DNA from: an uncultured Sulfitobacter sp.
GTDB taxonomy: Bacteria > Pseudomonadota > Alphaproteobacteria > Rhodobacterales > Rhodobacteraceae
DNA: 33,196 bases
NCBI GenBank assembly: GCA_913060815.1
Contig: CAJXSZ010000026.1
Coordinates: forward strand, 1-33,196
Direction of reading: 5' to 3'
Shown: one piece after another, positions 15,484-25,589 of the stretch
Layout of the letters: each line of letters begins with the position of its first letter
How positions within the stretch are numbered: position 1 is the stretch's first letter
Notes under the pieces: model-generated
What the model was told of the DNA's origin: nothing
Databases searched by the model: none
The model's input: the letters and a program-made list of their open reading frames with translations, nothing else
Translations under genes and position numbers: made by a program

Positions 15484-15510
15484 CCCTCCTGCGCGTCCCA
15501 CGCGGGAGGG
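15484..15510. terminator. Hairpin between convergent peptide gene and ychF
   Basis: CCCTCC-T-GCG, loop, CGC-G-GGAGGG forms a strong stem in the 42-bp space between the two stops. No T-tract follows on either strand, so it may be a weak or factor-dependent bidirectional terminator. Confidence 0.4.
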
Positions 15511-15511
15511 T

Positions 15512-16609
15512 TCAGGTATTAAACAAGAAGTGCAGTACGTCGCCGTCTTTGACGGTATAGGCCTTGCCCTCGGCGCGCATTTTGCCGGCTTCTTTGGCGG
15601 GACCTTCGCCACCGAGGGTCACAAAATCATCATAGGCGATGGTCTCGGCGCGGATGAAACCCTTCTCGAAATCACCGTGGATCACGCCTGCGGCCTTGGG
15701 CGCGGAGGTGCCTTGTTTGATGGTCCACGCGCGGGCTTCTTTGGGGCCTACGGTGAAGTAAGTCTCCAGGTGCAGCAGCTCATAACCTGCGCGGATGAGG
15801 CGGTCGAGACCCGGCTCTTCGAGCTTCATATCATCAAGGAACATTGCGGCATCCTCGGCGTCGAGCTGGCTGATCTCTTCTTCTATCTGGGCAGAGATGA
15901 CCACGGCGGAGTTGCCTTGGGCCTCGGCCATTTTTGACACGGCGGCGGAGTGGGCATTACCTTTAGCCGCGTCGTCGACGCCCACGTTACAGACGTAGAG
16001 CACAGGCTTGGTGGTCAGAAGTTGCAGCATACGCCACGCTTTTGCGTCATCCGCATCCACCTCGACGGTGCGGGCGGGCTTGCCATCTTCAATGGCCTCT
16101 TGAGCCGCGGCGAGCAGGCGGTCCTGTTGCACGGCGTCCTTGTCGTTGCCCTTGATCTTGCGCACGAGGCCCGCGCGGCGTTTCTCGATGGATTCGAGAT
16201 CGGCGAGCATCAGCTCGGTGTCGATGGTCTCGGCATCCGCCACAGGGTCCACGCGGTCTTCGACATGGGTGACGTCGTCATCCTCAAAGCAGCGCAGCAC
16301 ATGGGCAATCGCGTCCGTCTCGCGGATGTTGGCGAGGAACTGGTTGCCCAAGCCTTCGCCTTTGGACGCACCTTTGACCAGACCCGCGATGTCGACGAAT
16401 GTCATACGCGTGGGGATGATGGATTGCGACTTGGCGATTTCGGCCAATGTATCAAGGCGCGCATCAGGCACGGCGACCTCGCCTACGTTCGGCTCAATCG
16501 TGCAGAAGGGGAAGTTGGCGGCCTGCGCGGCCGCCGTGCGGGTGAGCGCGTTGAAAAGCGTTGATTTGCCCACGTTCGGCAGACCCACGATACCCATTTT
16601 GAAACCCAT
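15512..16609 (-). CDS. ychF: Redox-regulated ATPase YchF (OLA1/Obg family)
   Basis: 365 aa, the usual family length. G1 is GLPNVGKST (9-17), G3 [20 protein letters not shown], with the NxxE-type G4 typical of YchF instead of NKxD, which explains its ATP preference. The C-terminal TGS domain contains [20 protein letters not shown] and [12 protein letters not shown], and the protein ends [10 protein letters not shown]. YchF is a cytosolic P-loop ATPase that binds ribosomes and modulates oxidative-stress responses. It is divergent from trpA across 130 bp and convergent with the small peptide gene. Start ATG at 16609 gives [16 protein letters not shown]; a second Met four residues later is also possible. 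Confidence 0.97.
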   Translation of the reverse strand: MGFKMGIVGLPNVGKSTLFNALTRTAAAQAANFPFCTIEPNVGEVAVPDARLDTLAEIAKSQSIIPTRMTFVDIAGLVKGASKGEGLGNQFLANIRETDAIAHVLRCFEDDDVTHVEDRVDPVADAETIDTELMLADLESIEKRRAGLVRKIKGNDKDAVQQDRLLAAAQEAIEDGKPARTVEVDADDAKAWRMLQLLTTKPVLYVCNVGVDDAAKGNAHSAAVSKMAEAQGNSAVVISAQIEEEISQLDAEDAAMFLDDMKLEEPGLDRLIRAGYELLHLETYFTVGPKEARAWTIKQGTSAPKAAGVIHGDFEKGFIRAETIAYDDFVTLGGEGPAKEAGKMRAEGKAYTVKDGDVLHFLFNT

Positions 16610-16739
16610 GACAGCGTCCTCTTTTGCGTTTGCGCCGTGTTAGGGGGAACGCGGGCGCTGTGCAAGGGTGTGGTGGGCCATTGATTTCTCTGCCACGATT
16701 GGGCATGCAACGCCAACACCATATGAAAAGGCCCGTCCC

Positions 16740-17531
16740 ATGACCCGTATTGATGCCAAATTTGCCGATCTCAAAGCCCAAGGGAAGAAGGCGTTTGTGT
16801 CCTATGTGATGGCGGGTGATCCCGATTTTGACCGCTCGCTGGAGGTGGTGCGCGGCCTGCCCAGTGCGGGCGTTGATATCATCGAACTGGGCCTGCCCTT
16901 CACTGACCCTATGGCGGATGGAGAGACGATCCAACTGGCAGGCCAGCGCGCATTGGACGGCGGCATGACGCTCTTGCGCACGCTTGAGTTGGCAGCGGAG
17001 TTTCGCAAAGAGGACGAAACCACACCGATTGTGATGATGGGCTACTACAATCCGATCTATTCCATGGGCGTAGATGCCTTCCTGAAGGCCGCGAAGGCCG
17101 CAGGGATCGACGGGTTGATCGTGGTCGACCTGCCCCCTGAAGAGGATGAGGAGCTTTGCATACCCGCCCAAGCGGCTGGCCTGAACTTCATTCGCCTCGC
17201 CACGCCGACCACAGACGACAAACGCCTCGCGCGGGTTGCACAGAACACATCGGGCTTTGTCTACTACGTCTCAATCACCGGCATCACCGGTGCTGCCGAA
17301 GCACAGGCGGCAGATGTCTCTCCCGCTGTCGAGCGCATCCAGAATGCAACAGGCCTGCCTGTCGTGGTAGGCTTTGGCGTCAACACGCCCGAGAAGTCCC
17401 ACGCAATTGCCCAAGTGGCCGACGGCGTGGTGGTAGGTTCCGCCATCGTAAGCCAGATCGCAGCAGGCAAAAGCACCGCAGATGTGCTCGCTTTTGTCAA
17501 AACACTTACAGACGGGGCGCATTCAGCCTGA
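16740..17531 (+). CDS. trpA: Tryptophan synthase alpha chain
   Basis: 263 aa from ATG 16740, giving [20 protein letters not shown]. The frame is open upstream but only adds non-family residues. The catalytic blocks are present: [15 protein letters not shown] (catalytic Glu and Asp), [11 protein letters not shown], and the phosphate-binding [10 protein letters not shown] and VVGSAIV. The alpha subunit cleaves indole-3-glycerol phosphate to indole, which is channelled to TrpB. Its partners trpB and trpF are about 7 kb away on the other strand, so the subunits are not co-transcribed here, an arrangement common in alphaproteobacteria. Confidence 0.97.
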   Translation: MTRIDAKFADLKAQGKKAFVSYVMAGDPDFDRSLEVVRGLPSAGVDIIELGLPFTDPMADGETIQLAGQRALDGGMTLLRTLELAAEFRKEDETTPIVMMGYYNPIYSMGVDAFLKAAKAAGIDGLIVVDLPPEEDEELCIPAQAAGLNFIRLATPTTDDKRLARVAQNTSGFVYYVSITGITGAAEAQAADVSPAVERIQNATGLPVVVGFGVNTPEKSHAIAQVADGVVVGSAIVSQIAAGKSTADVLAFVKTLTDGAHSA

Positions 17532-17565
17532 GGACTTCAAACAGAGATTGATCTGGCGCGCTGGA

Positions 17566-17588
17566 ATTGGTAAACAAACATTACCAAT
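17566..17588. promoter_or_regulatory. Perfect inverted repeat in front of lldD
   Basis: ATTGGTAA, 7-bp spacer, TTACCAAT; the right arm ends 18 bp before the lldD start codon. The TTGGT/ACCAA arms resemble half-sites of GntR-family regulators such as LldR and PdhR, although the spacing is wider than their usual sites. Likely a repressor site for lldD. Confidence 0.6.
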
Positions 17589-17606
17589 CATATCGGAACG
17601 TCCGCC

Positions 17607-18773
17607 ATGCCCATCATTACCAACATCGACGACCTCAAACGCATCCACCGCCGCCGCGTGCCGAAAATGTTCTACGACTACGCCGAAAGCGGTAGTTGGA
17701 CCGAGCAGACATTCCGCGAGAACACATCTGATTTCGACCAGATCCGGCTGCGCCAGCGGGTCGCCGTCGATATGTCGGGCCGCAGCACTGCCAGCAAGAT
17801 GATCGGTCAGGATGTGGCCATGCCCGTGGCCCTCGCGCCTGTGGGCCTCACGGGTATGCAGCACGCGGATGGCGAGATCAAAGCCGCCCGCGCAGCAGAG
17901 GCCTTTGGCGTGCCTTTCACCCTGTCGACGATGTCCATTAACTCCATCGAGGATGTGGCGGGGGCGACGAACAAACCCTTCTGGTTTCAACTCTATACCA
18001 TGCGCGACGAGGATTACGTCAGCCGCCTGATCGAGCGCGCGCGCGCCGCCAAATGCTCGGCACTGGTGATCACGCTTGATCTGCAAATCATCGGCCAGCG
18101 TCACAAAGACCTGAAGAACGGCCTCTCCGCTCCGCCAAAGCTCACTCTGGCGACAATGGCAAATCTCGCGACCAAATGGCGCTGGGGCATCGAGATGCTG
18201 CAAACCAAGAACCGCGGGTTCGGCAATATCGTAGGCCACGTGGACGGCATCTCGGATGCCTCCGACCTCAGCGCTTGGACAGCGGAGCAATTCGACCCTA
18301 CCCTCGATTGGGCAAAGATCGCCAAGATCAAGGAACAATGGGGCGGCAAAGTCATCCTTAAAGGCATACTAGACGCCGAAGACGCCAAGATGGCCCTGCA
18401 AGTCGGCGCCGACGCCATCATCGTCAGCAACCACGGCGGGCGCCAACTCGATGGTGCGCTCAGCTCGATCCGTATGCTTCCCTCGATCCTCGATGCCGTG
18501 GGAGACCAGATCGAAGTGCACCTCGACAGCGGCATCCGCTCGGGTCAGGACGTGCTCAAAGCCGTCGCCATGGGGGCAACAGGCACGTACATTGGCCGTG
18601 CCTTTGTCTACGGTCTGGGCGCTATGGGTCAGGCTGGTGTCACCCGCGCATTGGAAGTCATCCACAAAGAGCTCGACACCACGATGGCACTTTGCGGTGA
18701 GACGAACGTGAACGATCTGGACCGCAATAACCTGCTGATTCCCAAAGGGTTCGAGGGCGACTGGCAAGCCTGA
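17607..18773 (+). CDS. lldD: L-lactate dehydrogenase (FMN alpha-hydroxy-acid dehydrogenase)
   Basis: 388 aa. The FMN-dependent alpha-hydroxy-acid oxidase/dehydrogenase fold is clear: FYDYAESGSW near the N-terminus, PVALAPVGLTGM, FWFQLYTMRD (substrate-binding Tyr), VILKGILDAEDA (FMN Lys), and the active-site IIVSNHGGRQLDGA with the catalytic His and the Arg that holds the carboxylate, then HLDSGIRSGQDVLKA for FMN phosphate. It oxidises L-lactate to pyruvate and passes electrons to the quinone pool at the inner face of the membrane. A perfect inverted repeat 18 bp upstream suggests local repression. The next gene overlaps its stop by one base. Other 2-hydroxyacids as substrate cannot be excluded. 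Confidence 0.93.
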   Translation: MPIITNIDDLKRIHRRRVPKMFYDYAESGSWTEQTFRENTSDFDQIRLRQRVAVDMSGRSTASKMIGQDVAMPVALAPVGLTGMQHADGEIKAARAAEAFGVPFTLSTMSINSIEDVAGATNKPFWFQLYTMRDEDYVSRLIERARAAKCSALVITLDLQIIGQRHKDLKNGLSAPPKLTLATMANLATKWRWGIEMLQTKNRGFGNIVGHVDGISDASDLSAWTAEQFDPTLDWAKIAKIKEQWGGKVILKGILDAEDAKMALQVGADAIIVSNHGGRQLDGALSSIRMLPSILDAVGDQIEVHLDSGIRSGQDVLKAVAMGATGTYIGRAFVYGLGAMGQAGVTRALEVIHKELDTTMALCGETNVNDLDRNNLLIPKGFEGDWQA

Positions 18774-19363
18774 TGCTCGTCTGCTCTGAGCAAAACCTCG
18801 TGCTGTTCTCAACCCCCAAGACGGGGTCGACTGCCATGGAAGTGGCACTCAAACCATGGGCCGACATTGCGTTTTACAAACACCGCAAACACACACCTGT
18901 GGGCCGCTACCAGCGCAAGATCGCTCCCTTCCTGCGCGAGGCGTACGACCTCACACCTGAAACTATGGCCGTGATCCGTGACCCAATTGAACATCTCCGC
19001 AGCTGGTACCGCTACCGCGCGTCGACGCTTGAGGTCGATTTCGACGGCTTCGTAAAAGCAGTGATACAGAAAGACCCGCCCGCGTGGGCGCGCATAGGCA
19101 ACCAATTGAACTTTCTGACCGACGCGAAAGGCACATTGGGCATCACCCACCTCTTCGCCTATGAAGCGCAGCCGAAGTTGCGCAGCTGGCTCGAGACCCG
19201 CATGAACGCGCAGATCACATTCAAGCCCCTCAACGTCTCACCGCCCGCGCCCACAAAAATCACAGCGGCCACCCAATCGGCCTTCGAGGCGAAATACGCA
19301 GATGAAATCGCCCTGCATGCCCGCGTCACAGGCAATGCCGGCCACCTGATAACCCCTAACTGA
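18773..19363 (+). CDS. Sulfotransferase-like P-loop protein
   Basis: 196 aa. The start ATG shares a base with the lldD TGA (TGATG), so it is translationally coupled to lldD. The N-terminus LVLFSTPKTGSTAMEVAL (about 9-26) is the PAPS-binding loop of sulfotransferases, and the 3'-phosphate-binding block appears as MAVIRDPIEHLRSWYRY. The protein is shorter than typical sulfotransferases but retains both nucleotide-binding motifs. Likely transfers sulfate from PAPS to an unknown acceptor, or is a related nucleotide-binding protein. No signal peptide. Why it should be coupled to lactate oxidation is not evident. Confidence 0.7.
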   Translation: MLVCSEQNLVLFSTPKTGSTAMEVALKPWADIAFYKHRKHTPVGRYQRKIAPFLREAYDLTPETMAVIRDPIEHLRSWYRYRASTLEVDFDGFVKAVIQKDPPAWARIGNQLNFLTDAKGTLGITHLFAYEAQPKLRSWLETRMNAQITFKPLNVSPPAPTKITAATQSAFEAKYADEIALHARVTGNAGHLITPN

Positions 19364-19541
19364 CCCATATTTCTTTTGGTCCAAAATATCCCGGGGGGTC
19401 TTTGCCAAAGGCAAAGACGGGGCAGCGCCCCATACCGGCGCAAAAATCTCTTTCCCCGCCCGCGATTCCCGTCTATAGGCACGGCTTCACGCAAAGCGAC
19501 AGCCTTGGAGGCGCTTTGCCCTTAACAAATTGGAGAATATT
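19364..19541. repeat. Two adjacent hairpins in the lldD-rplY spacer
   Basis: GTCTTTGCC-AAA-GGCAAAGAC (19398-19418) is followed immediately by GGGGC-AGC-GCCCC (19419-19431). They are preceded by TCTTTTGGTCCAAAATATCC. The block resembles intergenic dispersed elements I associate with Roseobacter genomes, and may act as a transcription stop after the sulfotransferase-like gene. The rplY ribosome site TGGAG lies at 19531-19535. Confidence 0.5.
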
Positions 19542-20204
19542 ATGGCCGGAGAGATCCCAGATCTTGAAGTTCAGGAACGTACGGGGACAGGCAAGGGCGC
19601 CGCTCGTCAGGCACGCCGCGATGGCATGGTCCCTGGAATTGTTTTTGGTGGTGACGCAGACCCGTTGCCGATCCAGATGGATTTCAACAAACTGCTGACA
19701 ATGCTGCGCAAGGGCCGCTTCAAAGCGACTTTGTTCAACATGAAAGTCGAAGGTCACGATGACGTCCGTGTCATCTGCCGCGACGTACAGCGCCACGTTG
19801 TAAAAGACCTGCCAACGCACGTCGATTTCATGCGCCTCAAGCGCACAACAAAGATCAACCTCTTCATCAACGTCGAAGTTGTTGGCGAGGAAGAGTCCCC
19901 CGGCCTCAAGAAGGGCGGTACATTGAACGTGCTGCGCCCCGAAATCGAGCTGGTTGTGACTGCAGCAGACATCCCAAAGAGCATCACAATTGATATCTCC
20001 GCGCTGGAAATCGGTGACAACCTCACAATTTCCGACGTGACACTGCCCGCAGGCTCCAAGCCCGTGATCGACCGCGACTTTGTGATTGCACAGGTCTCGG
20101 CGCCGTCTGCCCTCACCTCTGCAGGTGACGACGATGATGTCGACGCGGACGAGGTCCCGACAACCGAGATGGACCCGCCAAACGGCGAGCAAGCCGCCGA
20201 TTAA
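19542..20204 (+). CDS. rplY: 50S ribosomal protein L25 (CTC-type, long form)
   Basis: 220 aa from ATG 19542 with TGGAG a few bases upstream; the frame also has an ATG at 19530 that would lie on the ribosome site. The N-terminal L25 domain is recognisable ([20 protein letters not shown], then [18 protein letters not shown]) and the C-terminal beta-domain of the CTC/TL5 form follows ([20 protein letters not shown]). It binds 5S rRNA in the large subunit; the long form is known as a general stress protein in some bacteria. The tail is acidic and low-complexity (DDDDVDADE). It is followed by a strong terminator and then pth, a classic neighbour pair. Confidence 0.96.
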   Translation: MAGEIPDLEVQERTGTGKGAARQARRDGMVPGIVFGGDADPLPIQMDFNKLLTMLRKGRFKATLFNMKVEGHDDVRVICRDVQRHVVKDLPTHVDFMRLKRTTKINLFINVEVVGEEESPGLKKGGTLNVLRPEIELVVTAADIPKSITIDISALEIGDNLTISDVTLPAGSKPVIDRDFVIAQVSAPSALTSAGDDDDVDADEVPTTEMDPPNGEQAAD

Positions 20205-20230
20205 TTCGCGGTAGATTGTATTTTGAAATC

Positions 20231-20259
20231 GGGGCTGCCTTCGGGTGGCCCCTTTTTTT
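20231..20259 (+). terminator. Intrinsic terminator after rplY
   Basis: GGGGCTGCC-TTCG-GGTGGCCCC (20231-20252) with a UUCG tetraloop, followed by seven T residues. It separates rplY from pth. Confidence 0.92.
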
Positions 20260-20327
20260 ATGCGCGCAGGCTGCTGGACGCTGCCGCGCACACTCCATAA
20301 ACTGACAACAATCACAGGAGGCGGATC

Positions 20328-21035
20328 ATGAAACTCATCGTCGGGCTGGGAAATCCGGGCGCGAAATACGCGCGCAACCGTCACAACATCGGCTTTATGG
20401 CCGTTGAGCAGATGGCGGCGGATCACGGCTTTGGCCCGTGGAAATCCAAGTTTCAGGGCAGCCTGAGTGAAGGGCGCTTTGGCAGCACCCGCGCGGTGCT
20501 GCTAAGGCCCGAGACCTTTATGAATAAATCAGGCGACAGCGTGGCCGCCGCGATGCGGTTCTATAAGATCGAGGCCGAAGATGTCGTCGTACTCCATGAC
20601 GAGCTGGACCTCGCGCCCGGTAAGGTAAAGTTCAAAATGGGCGGCGGCCATGCGGGGCACAATGGCCTGCGCTCGATCCATGCGCATCTGGGGGCGGACT
20701 ATGGCCGCGTGCGCCTTGGCATTGGACACCCCGGGCATAAGGACCGAGTGGCGGGATATGTGCTGAGCGATTTTGCCAAAGCCGAGGCGGATTGGCTGGA
20801 CGATGTGCTGCGCGGGGTCAGTGATGGCGCGCCCTATCTCGCCGAAGGTGAAAACGCGAAATTCATGAACGCGGTGAGCCTGCGCACCGCCCCTGCCCGC
20901 CCCTCCACGGGAACCAAAGGGCCGCAAAAGCAGCCCAAGGCGAAACCAGAAGCTAAGCCCACGCCCGCCGAGACGCAGGACGCTCCAGCGGACGAGCGCA
21001 GTGCCTTGCAAAAGCTGATGGAACGGTTCCGGTGA
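20328..21035 (+). CDS. pth: Peptidyl-tRNA hydrolase
   Basis: 235 aa. Conserved blocks are GLGNPGAKYARNRHNIGF (substrate Asn and catalytic His19), PETFMNKSGDSV, VLHDELDLAPGKVKFKMGGG (catalytic Asp) and GHNGLRSI. It releases peptides from prematurely dissociated peptidyl-tRNA and is essential. The C-terminal ~45 residues are a Lys/Pro/Ala-rich extension (TGTKGPQKQPKAKPEAKPTP) not needed for the fold and seen in other Rhodobacteraceae. Preceded by AGGAGG at 20317-20322. The next gene starts within its stop codon (GTGA), so at least these two are coupled. Confidence 0.97.
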   Translation: MKLIVGLGNPGAKYARNRHNIGFMAVEQMAADHGFGPWKSKFQGSLSEGRFGSTRAVLLRPETFMNKSGDSVAAAMRFYKIEAEDVVVLHDELDLAPGKVKFKMGGGHAGHNGLRSIHAHLGADYGRVRLGIGHPGHKDRVAGYVLSDFAKAEADWLDDVLRGVSDGAPYLAEGENAKFMNAVSLRTAPARPSTGTKGPQKQPKAKPEAKPTPAETQDAPADERSALQKLMERFR

Positions 21036-22081
21036 GCCTGCCCGAGGCTTTTCGTCAGCAGGCCACATCATGTGCTGCTTTGGGCAGTCCGTTCATGGCA
21101 CAATTGCTCAACATGCTGGCCGATCACTGGCCCCAGGACACGGCGCTTGCGCAGAGCTTTGCAGCCTATAGCGGCGATATCGGACCTGCGGGGCACTCTC
21201 TGCCGCTGCGCATTGCAGGAGGCCTGCATGCGCTGGTCCTGAGCCAGCGCGATGACGGGCTGGCGGCGGTCTATCCCCCGCATCACGCATCCGCAAAAGC
21301 GCTACGCGACGCCGTCTTGAACGCCTTGCACAAACATGAGGCCTTTCTGCTTGAGTGGACTAAAAGCCCGCCACAGACCAATGAGGTACGACGCGCTGCA
21401 GTCTTGATGGCAGGGGCGCGGGTTGCGGTGGCGCACCATGATCTGCCGCTCCATCTGAGCGAGCTTGGCGCGAGTGGCGGGCTAAACCTGATGTGGGATC
21501 ACTACGGGCTTGAAGCGGCAGGACAGCGATACGGGCCGCAAGACCCGGCGCTGAAGTTCAGACCTGACTGGTCCGGCCCTGCCCCCCTCGACACCACGCC
21601 GCAAATTGCCTCACGCGCAGGCGTGGACCTCAATCCGCTAAACCCGCAGAACGCTGATGATCTGCTGCGGCTCACCGCATATTTGTGGGCGGACCAGCCC
21701 AAGCGATTGGCCCTGACCCGCGCTGCCGCATCGGTGATGACCGCGACCATCGACAAGGACGACGCCATCGACTGGCTCGCGCAGCGGCTGGACGCGGCGC
21801 CCGAGGGACATCTCCACCTGATCCAGCATTCTGTCGCGTGGCAGTATTTTCCTACCGCCGTGCAAACACGCGGCACGGCCCTCATAGAGCAGGCAGGCGC
21901 ACAGGCCACGCCCCAACGCCCCCTTGCATGGCTCGCCATGGAAAGTGATGGTGACACCAGCGGCGGGCGCGGTGCGGCGGTCACGCTGCGCCTATGGCCC
22001 GGTGACATAACGCTGATGCTGGGGCGTGCAGATTTTCACGGGCGCTGGGTCGCATGGGAACATGGTACCGCAACGGATTAA
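21032..22081 (+). CDS. DUF2332 family protein
   Basis: 349 aa from GTG 21032, overlapping the pth stop by 4 bases (GTGA). The first ~110 residues match the family pattern (ACAALGSPFMAQLL, later VYPP), and the signature block LPLHLSELGASGGLNLMWD is at ~137-155. The C-terminal half has a Rossmann-like look similar to methyltransferases, but no function is established. Cytosolic. Overlap with pth suggests co-expression; pth-DUF2332 adjacency may simply reflect a compact transcript. Confidence 0.8.
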   Translation: MSLPEAFRQQATSCAALGSPFMAQLLNMLADHWPQDTALAQSFAAYSGDIGPAGHSLPLRIAGGLHALVLSQRDDGLAAVYPPHHASAKALRDAVLNALHKHEAFLLEWTKSPPQTNEVRRAAVLMAGARVAVAHHDLPLHLSELGASGGLNLMWDHYGLEAAGQRYGPQDPALKFRPDWSGPAPLDTTPQIASRAGVDLNPLNPQNADDLLRLTAYLWADQPKRLALTRAAASVMTATIDKDDAIDWLAQRLDAAPEGHLHLIQHSVAWQYFPTAVQTRGTALIEQAGAQATPQRPLAWLAMESDGDTSGGRGAAVTLRLWPGDITLMLGRADFHGRWVAWEHGTATD

Positions 22082-22126
22082 ACAGGGCAGTCCGACACAT
22101 GTCGGCAGGCAGTCAGAAGGACGGAT

Positions 22127-23293
22127 ATGATGCGAAACGTTGGTAGATGGGTGTTGCGCATCCTTGTGGTGCTGGTTCTGGCAGCCCTTGTCATGGGTCT
22201 GTGGCAGCGCGAGCAGATCATGCGGCTGCTGGCTGTAAATTCGCTCTTTTCCGAGGAAAAAATCGTCGCGAACTTCTCCAACATGGAGGGCGCATTTCTG
22301 ACCACGCCTGTGGCACGCGGGGACGGGCCAACAGCCGAATTGCCTTATGGGCCAGATGCTGCGTTGCCTGCGCAGGTCGGGACTTGGGTAGAGGCGCGCG
22401 ATGTTACGGCGCTGGTGGTGCTCAAGGACGGCAAAATCGTGCACGAGAGTTATTACAAAGGGACCACGGCGGATGATCTGCGCATTTCGTGGTCGGTGGC
22501 CAAAAGCTATCTATCCGCGCTGGTTGGCGTGTTGCTGGACGAAGGCGTGATTGCGTCAATCGACGATCCTGTTGTGCAATATGCGCCTGCGCTAGAGGGC
22601 GGTGCCTACGCCGATGCGAGCATCCGCAATGTGCTGCAAATGGCGAGCGGTGTGGTCTTTGATGAGGACTATCTGGATCAAAACTCGGACATCAACCGCA
22701 TGGGCCGCGTGCTTGCCCTTGGCGGAAGCATGGATGAATTCGCCGCAGGCCTGACCGAGACCTTCGCCCCTGCGGGGGAGCAGTGGACCTATGTCTCGAT
22801 TGATACGCATATCCTGTCCATGGTCGTGCGCGGCGCGACGCAGCGCTCTATCGCAGAGCTGTTAAGCGAGAAGATCATTGCGCCCATGGGGTTGGAGCAT
22901 ACGCCCTATTACCTCACAGACGGGTTCGGCACGGCTTTTGTGCTGGGTGGCCTGAATCTAAGCACACGCGACTATGCACGCATGGGGCAGATGTTTTTAC
23001 AAATGGGCGAATACAACGGCCAACAGATTGTGCCGCGCGACTGGGTTGCAGCATCTACCACGCCTTCGGCCCCAACGGCACAGGGTGCCATCGGCTATGG
23101 TTATCAGTGGTGGATCCCGCAGGGTGCCACCGAGGGCGAATTCATGGCGCGGGGGATTTACGGGCAATACGTCTATGTGAACCGCGCACGCGGTGTTGTC
23201 ATTGCGACCAATGCGGCGGACCGCAATTTCCGCGATGAGGGCGTACCAGCGGAAAATATCGCGGTATTTCGCGCCATTGCGAATGGTATCTGA
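22127..23293 (+). CDS. SxxK serine hydrolase (beta-lactamase/penicillin-binding-like)
   Basis: 388 aa. One N-terminal membrane segment (residues ~8-25, WVLRILVVLVLAALVMGLW) anchors a periplasmic domain. The SxxK nucleophile motif is S123-V-A-K126 in ISWSVAKSYLSAL, and the second motif is Y222-V-S in WTYVSIDTHIL. The region GYGYQWWIP is usual for class C-like esterases and 6-aminohexanoate-dimer hydrolases. The KTG box is not clear (GIYGQYVYV is in its place), as in non-lactamase members. Substrate unknown: ester, amide or D-amino-acid peptide bond. 10 bp after its stop starts the DUF2237 gene, so they share a transcript. Confidence 0.85.
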   Translation: MMRNVGRWVLRILVVLVLAALVMGLWQREQIMRLLAVNSLFSEEKIVANFSNMEGAFLTTPVARGDGPTAELPYGPDAALPAQVGTWVEARDVTALVVLKDGKIVHESYYKGTTADDLRISWSVAKSYLSALVGVLLDEGVIASIDDPVVQYAPALEGGAYADASIRNVLQMASGVVFDEDYLDQNSDINRMGRVLALGGSMDEFAAGLTETFAPAGEQWTYVSIDTHILSMVVRGATQRSIAELLSEKIIAPMGLEHTPYYLTDGFGTAFVLGGLNLSTRDYARMGQMFLQMGEYNGQQIVPRDWVAASTTPSAPTAQGAIGYGYQWWIPQGATEGEFMARGIYGQYVYVNRARGVVIATNAADRNFRDEGVPAENIAVFRAIANGI

Positions 23294-23303
23294 GGAGAGA
23301 ACG

Positions 23304-23684
23304 ATGGAACCTGACGAGAGTATCAATGTGATGGGCACGGCACTGGCGATCTGCGGGACCGATCCTGTGACGGGGTTCTTCCGCGATGGGCATTGCAACA
23401 CCTGTGCCGCAGATCAGGGCAGTCACACGGTATGCGCCGTAATGACAGCGGAGTTTCTGGCATTCTCCAAATACGTGGGCAATGATCTGTCCACGCCACA
23501 ACCTGCCTTTGGCTTTGCAGGGCTGAAACCCGGTGATCCATGGTGCCTGTGTGCAGGGCGCTTCATGCAGGCCGCAGAAGAAGGGTGCGCGCCGCAGGTG
23601 CATCTGGAAGCCACGCATATCCGCGCGCTGGATGTGGTGCCATTAGATATGCTGCAGCGTCATGCCATCGGGAGTGTGTCGTGA
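23304..23684 (+). CDS. DUF2237 family protein
   Basis: 126 aa from ATG 23304 with GAGGAGAGA just upstream; longer in-frame starts lie inside the previous gene. The family pattern is unmistakable: NVMGTALAICGTDPVTGFFR, DGHCNTCAADQGSHTVCAVM, FSKYVGNDLSTPQPAFGF and GLKPGDPWCLCAGR, with conserved cysteines. Function is not established. The last four bases overlap the next gene's GTG start (GTGA). Confidence 0.9.
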   Translation: MEPDESINVMGTALAICGTDPVTGFFRDGHCNTCAADQGSHTVCAVMTAEFLAFSKYVGNDLSTPQPAFGFAGLKPGDPWCLCAGRFMQAAEEGCAPQVHLEATHIRALDVVPLDMLQRHAIGSVS

Positions 23685-24259
23685 AGGCGGGCATCCTCGC
23701 TTGCTGCGCGGCACTCCTCGCCTCCGCCGCTACTTCGCAAGAGATCAGACCACAAGAGCAGGCGCGGCTGGAGCGGTTCGAGCGGGTCGCTGGTGCGGCG
23801 CTGTTGGAGGCGATGGCGGGTGGTAGCGCACAGGATGTGGCGGCCCTTGGCGAGGCCCTCTCGGGCGTGCCGCAAGTGGCGTTTGATCCCTCATTGGCGG
23901 GGGAATGGAAATGCCGCACGATGAAGCTGGGTGGCTTGACCGCACTCACGGTGTATACGAATTTCAAATGCCGCATGAGCCTGGATAACACAGGCGTGGT
24001 GTTCGAAAAGCTGACAGGGTCACAGCGCACGTCCGGCAGGATCGAAATGCGCGATGGGCGTGCTGTTTACTTGGGCGTGGGATATGTGTCGAGTAGCGCG
24101 CCGCAGGCCTACACCTCATTGGCCCCTGATTTCGAAGGCACGGGCGAGGTCGTGCCTGACGTGGCCGTCTTCGAGCGTATCTCGGAAAGACGGGCGCGGT
24201 TGATGTTTCCCGCACCCGTCAATGAGAGTGATTTCGATATTCTCGAGCTTACGCGATAA
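23681..24259 (+). CDS. DUF4893 family secreted protein
   Basis: 192 aa from GTG 23681, chosen because it overlaps the DUF2237 stop (GTGA) and starts a signal peptide (VKAGILACCAALLASAATSQ). A longer frame to 23540 would run through the DUF2237 gene. The DUF4893 block GEWKCRTMKLGGLTALTVY then NFKCRMS is present at about 86-113. Probably periplasmic; function unknown. Last gene of the run serine hydrolase, DUF2237, DUF4893, and convergent with trpB with no space between the stop codons. Confidence 0.85.
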   Translation: MKAGILACCAALLASAATSQEIRPQEQARLERFERVAGAALLEAMAGGSAQDVAALGEALSGVPQVAFDPSLAGEWKCRTMKLGGLTALTVYTNFKCRMSLDNTGVVFEKLTGSQRTSGRIEMRDGRAVYLGVGYVSSSAPQAYTSLAPDFEGTGEVVPDVAVFERISERRARLMFPAPVNESDFDILELTR

Positions 24260-25492
<1,233 letters not shown>

Positions 25493-25589
25493 GGTGCATC
25501 TTTCTCTCGGAACTGTGTTGTGGATAGCAGTATCGCCCTAGGGCCTATTGGTAAAGCAGCCAAAATATCGCGGCAGCCGTTAGGACCGC

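Noticed and set aside
15950..16564. 204-aa plus-strand frame opposite ychF
   Set aside because: Antisense of a conserved GTPase-fold gene; no motifs.
19473..20426. 317-aa minus-strand frame opposite rplY
   Set aside because: Antisense shadow of a conserved ribosomal protein gene and its terminator; no family character.
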